Position numbers and translations under genes: made by a program
Part shown: positions 7,178 through 13,132 of the stretch, piece after piece
How the letters are laid out: every line of letters starts with the position of its first letter
Numbering within the stretch: position 1 is the first letter of the stretch
Assembly: GCA_900547505.1 (NCBI GenBank)
Contig: URGY01000036.1
Location: 1 to 13,132 of the forward strand
Direction: 5' to 3'
From: an uncultured Collinsella sp.
Lineage (GTDB): Bacteria > Actinomycetota > Coriobacteriia > Coriobacteriales > Coriobacteriaceae
DNA: 13,132 nucleotides
The notes under the pieces: model-generated
Told to the model about the DNA's origin: nothing
What the model saw: only the letters and a program-made list of their open reading frames with translations
The model's database searches: none

Positions 7178-8253
7178 TAGAGGTCTCCTCCCTTAAACGG
7201 CAAGCCCTGCTCGGCCGCCCGCAGGATGCGCTCGTCGATCTGGGAACGCACGATATCGTTGGTGGCGACCCAGGCGGCAAAGCTGGCGTTGTCGGGGGCG
7301 CCCAGGCCCTCTTGCAGTACCGGCGTCGCCTCGGATAACGCAAGGACAAGCTCGTCGGTGGAGCCTGCACCCACGTTGACGCGGGCATAGACGCCATCGG
7401 GAAACTCGGTTTGGAAGTAGAGCGCCTCGGCTGCGTGCGGGCACGAGCGTGCAAGGATGCGCAAGTAGCGCTCGGCACCCTCGTAGTCCAGCTCGCGCCA
7501 GGCAGCGCTCATCAGCGCGATGAGCGTCCACGGGTCCAAGTCGCGCTCCGCGTCCTTGGGACGACGGCGCAGCGGCGTGTTGGCAAGATAGGGCACGGAG
7601 TGGGCAGAGCGAAAGCGTTTGAGCTCCTCGGCAGGGTATTCGAGCTTTGCCATGGCAAGCATCGCAGTATGGCGGACGCCGGCGGGGTCGTTGGGTGCAA
7701 AGTCCAGGCTGCGGTTTGCGGCTTCGAGCGACATGCGATAGCGGCCGCTAATGAGGGCGCGCGACGCAAGGGCGGCAAGCCAGCGCAGGTAGGGGCGGCG
7801 CATAAGGTCGCCAGCGGCCTCGCGCTCGTAGGGGTCCTGCGCCGAGGCGATCTTGAGCGCCAGGTCGTGCTCCACCTCGTCGCACTTGGACACCAGATAC
7901 TGTACGTATTCCTCGTTGGATTCGGCGGTGAGGGCGGTCAGCATGCGCTGGGCATCCCAGTTGGTGGGGTCGAGCGCGGCTGCCTCGCGAAGCATGTTCT
8001 CGGCAGCGGCCTCTTCTTGCTCTGCCTGGGTATCGTCAGGGATAAAGGGAATGCGGTAGTCGACAGCCTCGACCACCTTGGCAATAAGGTGCCCGGCGCG
8101 GTCGCGGTCGTGCACGATGAGCGGCGCGGGGTTGCGGGTGAATTGTTCCATCAGACGCTCTACGGCGGCACCGTCGGTGAGCGGGATATTGTCGCGGCGC
8201 AAGGCCTCAAGAACGAGGCGATGGCAATCCTCTTGAATGGGATCGAATGCCAT
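7177..8253 (-). CDS. TPR-like helical-repeat protein, second of a tandem paralogous pair
   Basis: A 358-residue soluble protein and probable first gene of the leftward unit. Helix pairs resembling tetratricopeptide repeats are seen at about 82-108, 114-135, 155-184, 190-212 and 240-280. A charged, glutamate-rich stretch spans 74-86 (DTQAEQEEAAAEN). I see no enzyme motif, export signal or membrane segment. It is a paralogue of the gene that follows, sharing landmarks WLAALASRALISGRYR (158-173) and DPWTLIAL (240-247). ATG 8253 is chosen because AAAGGAGG lies four bases upstream; an in-frame TTG at 8283 would add ten residues but lacks such a site. The stop TAA overlaps the next ATG. Function unknown; the neighbourhood suggests a link with peptidoglycan precursor amidation, but this is only co-location. 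Confidence 0.75.
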   Translation of the reverse strand: MAFDPIQEDCHRLVLEALRRDNIPLTDGAAVERLMEQFTRNPAPLIVHDRDRAGHLIAKVVEAVDYRIPFIPDDTQAEQEEAAAENMLREAAALDPTNWDAQRMLTALTAESNEEYVQYLVSKCDEVEHDLALKIASAQDPYEREAAGDLMRRPYLRWLAALASRALISGRYRMSLEAANRSLDFAPNDPAGVRHTAMLAMAKLEYPAEELKRFRSAHSVPYLANTPLRRRPKDAERDLDPWTLIALMSAAWRELDYEGAERYLRILARSCPHAAEALYFQTEFPDGVYARVNVGAGSTDELVLALSEATPVLQEGLGAPDNASFAAWVATNDIVRSQIDERILRAAEQGLPFKGGDL

Positions 8254-8753
8254 GGGGCCTCCTTTGCTGCGGTTAGGGTTCAAATGTCTCTATATAAGGT
8301 TCTAGTTTACCCGCATGTGGCACACGGGGGGTGCCGCACTTGGACATGCACCTTTGCACCACGAAGACGGATGTCGCACAAATGTCGGCACCTTGGACGA
8401 CTGAGTGGTATCACGGTGCCGCAAACGGTCGATTTTTGGCGGCGAACGGGGCGCATTTTGGAGGGGCACCGTCCTGCCCGGGATATGTGGTCAACCTTGA
8501 TAAAACGTTTGCCCAGCTTGGGAGTATGAATGCCCCACAAGGGTCTTCAGGGATAGAAAAAACGTTTCATCATTGTCGGCTTTAGGTGAATAACTGACCA
8601 ACTAGAACGGTAGAATAGTGTTTGTCTGAGCGTTGAGACGTTTAGACATTACGCATTGTCATCGCCGGCAACGCGCAAAACGGTCCTAACGGAGCCAATC
8701 GGGTGCTCCGTTATATACGCAAGTCTAAGAGGGGCTTGTTTAGGAGGCACAGT
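8254..8753. promoter_or_regulatory. 500-bp divergent intergenic region between the TPR/murT-gatD unit and the alcohol dehydrogenase
   Basis: No convincing gene is present. The region must contain promoters for both directions. Leftward, TATATA at 8291-8296 could be a -10 about 38 bp before the TPR start, with no clear -35. Rightward, TAGAAT at 8611-8616 is a possible -10, also without a good -35. Between 8330 and 8470 there are six GGTGC/GCACC words, including GGTGCCGCA twice (8330-8338, 8415-8423) and CTTTGCACCA (8352-8361), which recurs in the operator-like repeat after gldA. Two palindromic AAAACGTTT words lie at 8502-8510 and 8559-8567. A 9-bp hairpin lies at 8687-8713. Confidence 0.5.
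8687..8713 (+). promoter_or_regulatory. Leader hairpin or operator upstream of the alcohol dehydrogenase
   Basis: TAACGGAGC (8687-8695) and GCTCCGTTA (8705-8713) are a perfect 9-bp inverted repeat around CAATCGGGT. It ends 40 bp before the ATG and has no T run, so it is more likely an operator or 5'-leader structure than a terminator. Confidence 0.5.
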
Positions 8754-9977
8754 ATGGGACGTTTTACCAATCCTCGCGATCTGTACTTTGGTGAGGGCGC
8801 TCGCCACGAGGTAAAGAACCTCAAGGGCAAGAAGGCCATCATCGTTTCTGGCGGCAGCTCTATGCGCCGCGGCGGGTTCCTGCAGGACGTTGAGGCCGAC
8901 CTCAAAGAGGGCGGCTTCGAGGTCAAGCTGTTCGAGGGCGTCGAGTCCGATCCCTCCATCGAGACCGTCATGAAGGGCGCAGCCGCTATGCGCGACTTCG
9001 AGCCCGACTGGATCGTTGCTATCGGTGGCGGTTCGCCCATCGATGCCGCTAAGGCCATGTGGGTCTTCTACGAGTATCCCGAGGAGTCCTTCGATAACAT
9101 CATCCAGCCGTTCAGCTTCCCTGAGCTGCGTCAGAAGGCTCACTTCTGCGCCATCTCCTCTACCTCCGGTACCGCTACCGAGGTCACTGCCTTCTCCGTC
9201 ATTACCGACTACGCCAAGGGCATCAAGTACCCGCTGGCCGACTTCAACATCACCCCTGATGTCGCCATCGTCGACCCCGAGCTTACCTACACCATGCCCG
9301 CCAAGCTGTGCGCTCATACCGGCATGGACGCTCTGACCCACTGCATGGAGGCCTACGTTTCCACCTGCGCTTCCATGTTCACCGACGCCAACGCTCTGCA
9401 CGGCATCCGCGAGATCGTCGAGTGGCTGCCCAAGTCCTATGCTGGCGACCATGAGGCCCGTCAGCACATGCACGAGGCTCAGTGCATCGCCGGTATTGCC
9501 TTCTCCTCGGGCCTGCTCGGCATCGTTCACTCCATGGCTCACAAGACCGGTGCTGCCTTCGAGAACGGCCACATCATCCACGGTGCCGCTAACGCCATGT
9601 ACCTGGGCAAGGTCATCCAGTGGAACTCCAAGGATCCCCGTGCTGCCGAGCGTTACGCTTACGTGGCCAAGGAGATCCTGCACCTTCCCGGCGAGACCAA
9701 CGAGGAGCTCATCGCTGCGCTCGTCCAGAAGATTCGCGACCTCAACGACCAGCTCAACATTCCGCAGTCCATCAAGGATTACGCGAATGGTGGCGTGAAG
9801 GTCGACGCCGAGAACCCGCAGATGGTTTCCGAGGAGGAGTTCCTCGCCAAGCTGCCCGAGATCGCCGCGAACGCCGAGCAGGACGCCTGCACGCCCGAGA
9901 ACCCGCGTGAGACCAAGGCTGCCGACTTCGAGAAGATCCTCAAGGCCTGCTACTACGACACCGACATCGATTTCTAA
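8754..9977 (+). CDS. Iron-containing alcohol dehydrogenase (class III)
   Basis: A 407-residue cytoplasmic NAD(P)H-dependent oxidoreductase expected to interconvert an aldehyde and an alcohol during fermentation. Residues 1-185 carry the nucleotide-binding half with the GGGSPIDAAK motif (91-100). The all-helical second half supplies the iron ligands D192 and H196 (GMDALTH), H263 (MAHK) and H276 (IIHG). The middle resembles the alcohol dehydrogenase half of AdhE (ETVMKGAAAMRDFEPD), and the tail with NPRE and CYYDTDIDF fits this group. Length is normal for stand-alone enzymes. ATG 8754 follows AGGAGG at 8742-8747 with a 6-base gap; the upstream in-frame ATG at 8703 would lie inside the leader hairpin. 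Codons are strongly biased to GCC/GCT, AAG, GAG and CGC/CGT, suggesting high expression. A strong terminator follows, and the next gene is also a metal alcohol dehydrogenase. The substrate is not determined. Confidence 0.93.
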   Translation: MGRFTNPRDLYFGEGARHEVKNLKGKKAIIVSGGSSMRRGGFLQDVEADLKEGGFEVKLFEGVESDPSIETVMKGAAAMRDFEPDWIVAIGGGSPIDAAKAMWVFYEYPEESFDNIIQPFSFPELRQKAHFCAISSTSGTATEVTAFSVITDYAKGIKYPLADFNITPDVAIVDPELTYTMPAKLCAHTGMDALTHCMEAYVSTCASMFTDANALHGIREIVEWLPKSYAGDHEARQHMHEAQCIAGIAFSSGLLGIVHSMAHKTGAAFENGHIIHGAANAMYLGKVIQWNSKDPRAAERYAYVAKEILHLPGETNEELIAALVQKIRDLNDQLNIPQSIKDYANGGVKVDAENPQMVSEEEFLAKLPEIAANAEQDACTPENPRETKAADFEKILKACYYDTDIDF

Positions 9978-9998
9978 TCGACTCTTGTTATCGTAATG

Positions 9999-10038
9999 AG
10001 GGGCTCCGCACGTGTCCGTACGGAGCCCCTTTCTTTTT
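9999..10038 (+). terminator. Rho-independent terminator after the alcohol dehydrogenase
   Basis: AGGGGCTCCG (9999-10008) pairs perfectly with CGGAGCCCCT (10021-10030). An inner ACG/CGT can add pairs past one mismatch. TTCTTTTT follows. It lies 22 bp after the stop codon and separates this gene from gldA. Confidence 0.9.
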
Positions 10039-10061
10039 AATTATTAGAGAATGGGATAAAA

Positions 10062-11162
10062 ATGGCTGCAATCTTCAATAGCCCCAGCAAGTACATCCAG
10101 GGCCCGGACGAGCTCGCCAAGCTCGGCTCTTACGTTGAGCCGCTCGGCGCTAAGGCTCTCGTCATCGTGACGCCTTCGGGCAAGAAGCGCGTCGGCACCA
10201 AGATCGAGGGCGGCTTTGCCAAGGCTAAGGCCGAGCTGCTGTTTGAGGACTTTAACGGCGAATGCTCCAAAGGCGAGGTCGATCGCCTGGTTGCGCTCGC
10301 CCGCGACAACGGTTGCGACATCATCGTCGGCGTCGGTGGCGGCAAGATCCTCGACACCGCCAAGGCCGTCGCCTATTACCTGGAGTCCCCGGTTATCATT
10401 TGTCCCACCATTGCTTCGACCGACGCCCCGTGTTCGGCGCTTTCGGTGCTCTATACCGATGACGGCCAGTTCGACAAATACCTCTTCCTTAAGGCAAACC
10501 CCAACATTGTCCTGATGGATACGACGGTTATCGCGGCGAGTCCGGTGCGCCTGACGGTTTCCGGTATGGGCGATGCGCTCGCAACCTATTTCGAGGCCCA
10601 GGCGACGCACGATGCCGACGGCGACACCTGCGCTGGCGGCAAGGGTGGCATGGCCGGCCTGACGCTCGCTAAGCTCTGCTACGAGACGCTTATGGCCGAT
10701 GGCGTCAAGGCCAAGGTCGCGCTGGAGAAGGGTGCACTGACGCCTGCCGTCGAGCATATCATCGAGGCCAATACGCTGCTTTCGGGCATTGGCTTTGAGA
10801 GCTCGGGCCTTGCTGCTGCTCATGCCATCCACAATGGCCTGACGATGCTGCCCGAGTGCCACGGCATGTATCACGGCGAGAAGGTCGCCTTTGGCACCAT
10901 CGTCCAGCTGGTACTCGAGGATGCCCCGACTGAGAAACTCGAGGAAGTCTTGGGCTTCTGCATTGAGCTAGGCCTGCCGGTCACGATGAAGGAACTTGGC
11001 GTTGCCGAGCTTACGCGCGAGCAGGCCATGATTGTTGCCGAGGCCGCCTGCGCGCCCGATGACACCATGTGCAACATGCCGTTTGAGGTGACGCCCGAGA
11101 TGGTCGCAAACGCCATCCTGGGTGCCGACGCGCTGGGTCATTATTACCTTATGGATGAGTAA
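10062..11162 (+). CDS. gldA: Glycerol dehydrogenase, NAD+-dependent
   Basis: A 366-residue cytoplasmic enzyme oxidising glycerol to dihydroxyacetone with NAD+, or running in reverse to reoxidise NADH. Length and sequence match the GldA family closely. The N-terminus has SPSKYIQGPDEL, the NAD-binding loop is GVGGGKILDTAKA (90-102), and the signature PTIASTDAPCSALSVLYTD spans 115-133. The zinc ligands are all present: D171 (GMGDAL), H254 (AAAHAIHNG) and H271 (YHGEK). The C-terminal NMPFEVTPEMV block is intact. ATG 10062 is preceded by only a weak site (GGGA about 6 bases upstream). It has its own terminator and is separated from the alcohol dehydrogenase by another, so a promoter between 9978 and 10061 or readthrough is needed. 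No dihydroxyacetone kinase genes are in the window. A decayed paralogue follows. Confidence 0.95.
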   Translation: MAAIFNSPSKYIQGPDELAKLGSYVEPLGAKALVIVTPSGKKRVGTKIEGGFAKAKAELLFEDFNGECSKGEVDRLVALARDNGCDIIVGVGGGKILDTAKAVAYYLESPVIICPTIASTDAPCSALSVLYTDDGQFDKYLFLKANPNIVLMDTTVIAASPVRLTVSGMGDALATYFEAQATHDADGDTCAGGKGGMAGLTLAKLCYETLMADGVKAKVALEKGALTPAVEHIIEANTLLSGIGFESSGLAAAHAIHNGLTMLPECHGMYHGEKVAFGTIVQLVLEDAPTEKLEEVLGFCIELGLPVTMKELGVAELTREQAMIVAEAACAPDDTMCNMPFEVTPEMVANAILGADALGHYYLMDE

Positions 11163-11180
11163 ACTAAACTAAGGTAAGGA

Positions 11181-11215
11181 AGGGGCAAAGCCGACAGATG
11201 GCTTTGCCCCTTTTT
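11181..11215 (+). terminator. Rho-independent terminator of gldA
   Basis: AGGGGCAAAGCC (11181-11192) pairs with GGCTTTGCCCCT (11200-11211), a perfect 12-bp stem with a 7-base loop, followed by TTTT. It begins 18 bp after the gldA stop. Confidence 0.93.
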
Positions 11216-11219
11216 GCTA

Positions 11220-11250
11220 TGGTGCAAAGGGGTAAGGTTACTTTGCACCA
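11220..11250. promoter_or_regulatory. Perfect inverted repeat, operator-like, before the gldA paralogue remnant
   Basis: TGGTGCAAAG (11220-11229) and CTTTGCACCA (11241-11250) are perfect 10-bp arms separated by 11 bp (centre spacing 21 bp, about two helical turns). There is no T run, and the repeat sits 30 bp before the ATG of the remnant. The same word CTTTGCACCA occurs once at 8352-8361, in the region upstream of the alcohol dehydrogenase. This suggests a shared regulator, though a simple RNA hairpin is also possible. Confidence 0.5.
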
Positions 11251-11280
11251 ATCGTTGTTTGATGAAGGGCGGATTCTCGT

Positions 11281-11787
11281 ATGTCGCTGCCTATGGTCTA
11301 TGGCGGTCCCGGTCGGTATGTTCAGGGGCCGGGTGAGCTCTCGCGTCAGGGCAGGTATTTGTCATGGTTGGGCTGCGCTGCCTATGTTCTGTTCGACCAG
11401 GGCACCGAGGATCGGCTGTGCAGGCAGATCGTTGATGGATTTCTGGACGAAGATCTAACCGAGCCGTTCTTTAAGATTTATGACGGTCCGTGTACGGAAG
11501 AGGCCGTTGTCGAAATGGCTCAGGAAGCCCAGGCTGAGTATTGCGACATGGTGGTGGGTATTGGCGGTGGCAAGATGCTCGATATCGCCAAGGCAGTAGC
11601 GTTTTATGCCGAGTTGCCGTTGTGCGTATGCCCCACGGCGGCCTCAATGGACGGTCCGTGCAGCGCGATTTCCGATGCCGATCTGCAGAGTGTTGCAAAT
11701 GCGGTCTTTAGAAATGAGCGTAATATGGCCAACGAGCAGGCAAAGGTGACCAAACAAAAGCTCGTGCAGTTCATGTGCGAGGCATAG
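11281..11787 (+). pseudogene. Internally deleted glycerol dehydrogenase paralogue
   Basis: The frame is open for 168 residues but encodes only the two ends of a GldA-like protein. Residues 1-131 align with the GldA N-terminal half: GRYVQGPGEL, NAD-binding GIGGGKMLDIAKA (93-105), and PTAASMDGPCSAIS (118-131) matching PTIASTDAPCSALS. From about 132 the sequence jumps to the GldA C-terminus: VANAVFRNERNMANEQAKVT (138-157) matches VAEAACAPDDTMCNMPFEVT (325-344). About 190 residues equivalent to GldA 129-318 are missing, including all three zinc ligands. The end is also cut, stopping at CEA where GldA continues with ADALGHYYLMDE. The junction is near position 11674. Without metal site or substrate pocket it should be inactive as a dehydrogenase. 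No strong ribosome site is seen at ATG 11281. Whether the remnant is still expressed is unknown. Confidence 0.85.
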
Positions 11788-11867
11788 CTTGGCACTTGAT
11801 TGACCTTGTGCAATCGAGGCGGCGATGGGCCATGGGCTATTTGCCGCAAAGATGCGCTGCGTGTAAT

Positions 11868-11898
11868 TTGCCCGAGGCGTGGACCGATAGCGTATCAT
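11868..11898 (+). promoter_or_regulatory. Candidate promoter of the iron-sulfur protein gene
   Basis: TTGCCC (11868-11873) and TATCAT (11893-11898) resemble -35 and -10 boxes but with a 19-base spacer, longer than the optimum of 17. They lie 41 bp before the ATG at 11939, and the upstream pseudogene has no obvious terminator. This is a weak call. Confidence 0.25.
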
Positions 11899-11938
11899 TA
11901 TCTCTTGCTTGTTTGCACTGCTCAGGGAGGGGCCGCGC

Positions 11939-13108
11939 ATGGCGCAGGAACACGATCTGTTTGATGACATTATCGAGATCAGCAAGGGTTTCGACTTTCT
12001 TAAAAACCCGCTTGGCGGTGTGACCGATGCACTCGATCCGTCGGCACCGCAGTGGAATCCTGCCGACTACAAGGAGCGTCCGCGCGGTAACACCATTCCG
12101 TGCCTGACCTGCAAAAACGAAAAGAGCGGCTGCACCGCGTGCATGGACGTGTGCCCTGTCAACGCTATCGAGGTCGAGGAAGACGCCATCGAGATCCTCG
12201 ACTCCTGTCGCAAGTGCGGCCTGTGCGCCGCTGCCTGTCCGACCGAGGCGATCATCTCGCCGCGCCTGGCGCCCAAAAACCTGTATGACGATATCGTCTC
12301 TGCTGCTACGAGCCACGAGACCGCCTACGTCACCTGCACGCGCGCCCTTAAGCGCATGCCGCGCGAAAACGAGGTCGTCGTTGCCTGCGTGGGCGATATT
12401 ACGGCCGAGACCTGGTTCTCGGTACTGGCCGACTATCCCAACGTGAGCGTGTACCTGCCGTTGGGCGTGTGCGATAAATGCCGCAACACCGGCGGTGAGG
12501 ATATTCTGGGCGAGGCGATTGCGAAGGCCGAGGAGTGGTCTGGCACGGGTATGGGCTTGGAGGTCGACCCCAAGAGCCTCAAGTGCCATAAGCTTCGCGA
12601 GTACGAGCGCAAGGAGTACATGGAAAAGATTGCCCGCACCACGGGCCTGACGGTGACCAAGCTCAATCCGGCGACGGCGGCGCTGGCCTCGGTGACGCAA
12701 AAGCTCAAGGCCCATCGCCATCAGATTACCCAGCTGGAGCGCACGCTCAACACCATGTGCGGCACCACGACGACTAAGCGTCGCCGTTCGCTCACGCACG
12801 GGCGCCAACTGGTGCTCTCAACGTTGCAAAACCACCCCGAGCTTGCCCAGAACATGCAGGTGAGCACGCCGGAGTGCGATTTTGACAAGTGTACGTCGTG
12901 CGGCGAGTGCGTCAATGTATGCCCCACGTTCGCCTGCGATTTGGTGGGAAGCGGCCGCTTTGCGTTGGAGTCGACGTATTGCTTGGGCTGCGGTGCCTGC
13001 GTCAAGGTGTGCCCCGAGCATGCGCTCAAGTTGGTTGAGCATGACGCGTCCAATCTGGTCGTCGTCGATCCCGAAGCCGAGGAAAAGGCCGCTCAGAAGG
13101 CCAAGGCC
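11939..13108 (+). CDS. Multi-cluster [4Fe-4S] ferredoxin-type protein (3' end cut off)
   Basis: 390 codons are present before the contig runs into adapter, so the true C-terminus is unknown; the apparent TGA at 13126-13128 is adapter. Four ferredoxin-type motifs are visible: C55, C58, C65, C68 and C72-P; C90-x2-C93-x2-C96-x3-C100-P; C318-x2-C321-x2-C324-x3-C328-P; and C348-x2-C351-x2-C354-x3-C358-P. The two N-terminal and two C-terminal clusters flank a ~200-residue middle with further cysteines (C133, C150, C178, C181, C216) and a strand-rich segment VVVACVGDITAETW (147-160). That segment loosely recalls MvhD-like electron-transfer domains, but I am not confident of the match. A basic, helical stretch lies at 250-290. 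No signal peptide or Tat motif is seen, so it is probably cytoplasmic. ATG 11939 follows AGGGAGGGG (11924-11932). The role is likely electron transfer to an unseen partner downstream. Confidence 0.85.
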
Positions 13109-13132
13109 CTGTCTCTTATACACATCTGACGC
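13109..13132. other. Nextera read-1-side adapter (not genomic)
   Basis: CTGTCTCTTATACACATCT (13109-13127) is the reverse complement of the Tn5 mosaic end, and GACGC (13128-13132) is the start of the Nextera read-1 adapter. The residues LSLIHI and the stop codon that seem to end the iron-sulfur gene are encoded by this artefact. Confidence 0.98.

Noticed and set aside
7411..8529. Plus-strand 372-codon open frame opposite the second helical-repeat gene
   Set aside because: It lies antisense to a gene with a good start and coupled stop, and its translation shows no domain.
8703..8753. N-terminal extension of the alcohol dehydrogenase
   Set aside because: ATG 8703 lies inside the leader hairpin and adds a basic peptide not typical of the family; AGGAGG at 8742-8747 fixes the start at 8754.
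8649..9683. Minus-strand 344-codon open frame opposite the alcohol dehydrogenase
   Set aside because: The plus-strand frame has a strong Shine-Dalgarno site, iron ligands and a terminator. The antisense product is low-complexity Gly/Val/Asp-rich, reflecting the biased codons of the real gene.
11909..13129. Longer version of the iron-sulfur gene with a complete C-terminus
   Set aside because: The upstream ATG at 11909 lacks a ribosome site while 11939 has AGGGAGGGG, and the last six codons plus stop are Nextera adapter.

Overview
The window is a 13.1 kb contig with untrimmed Illumina Nextera adapter at both ends (1-50 and 13109-13132). Only 51-13108 is therefore biological. High GC, crowded gene content, strong Shine-Dalgarno sites and a fermentative gene set suggest a gut actinobacterium of the class Coriobacteriia, most likely Collinsella or a relative. 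This is an inference from style and gene families, not a database result.

Left part (51-3289, plus strand): the last 45 codons of a probable family 4 phospho-glycosidase, then a beta-glucoside-family PTS permease (EIIBC, no EIIA domain). Together they look like the end of a sugar uptake and cleavage operon. A hairpin separates them from a serine hydrolase of the beta-lactamase/esterase fold.

Middle (3290-8253, minus strand): a tRNA-Glu(UUC) with its own extended -10 promoter and terminator. Next is an intergenic block holding four copies of a 15-bp word in alternating orientation, spaced exactly 40 bp apart. A three-gene leftward unit follows: two tandem, translationally coupled paralogues of unrecognised helical-repeat type, then a single-chain fusion of MurT and GatD. 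MurT and GatD are the two subunits of the enzyme that amidates D-glutamate of lipid II. The unit ends in a perfect 14-bp terminator hairpin.

Right part (8754-13108, plus strand): a 500-bp divergent regulatory region rich in GGTGC/GCACC words, an iron-containing alcohol dehydrogenase, a textbook glycerol dehydrogenase (gldA), and a decayed second glycerol dehydrogenase with an in-frame deletion of about 190 residues that removes every metal ligand. The two intact dehydrogenases each have a strong terminator and fit NADH-linked fermentation of alcohols and glycerol. The last gene is a multi-cluster [4Fe-4S] protein cut by the contig end. Its apparent stop codon lies in adapter sequence.

No complete mobile element, CRISPR array or defence system was seen. 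The most interesting items are the MurT-GatD fusion beside the paired helical-repeat proteins, the 40-bp alternating repeat array, and the internally deleted gldA paralogue.
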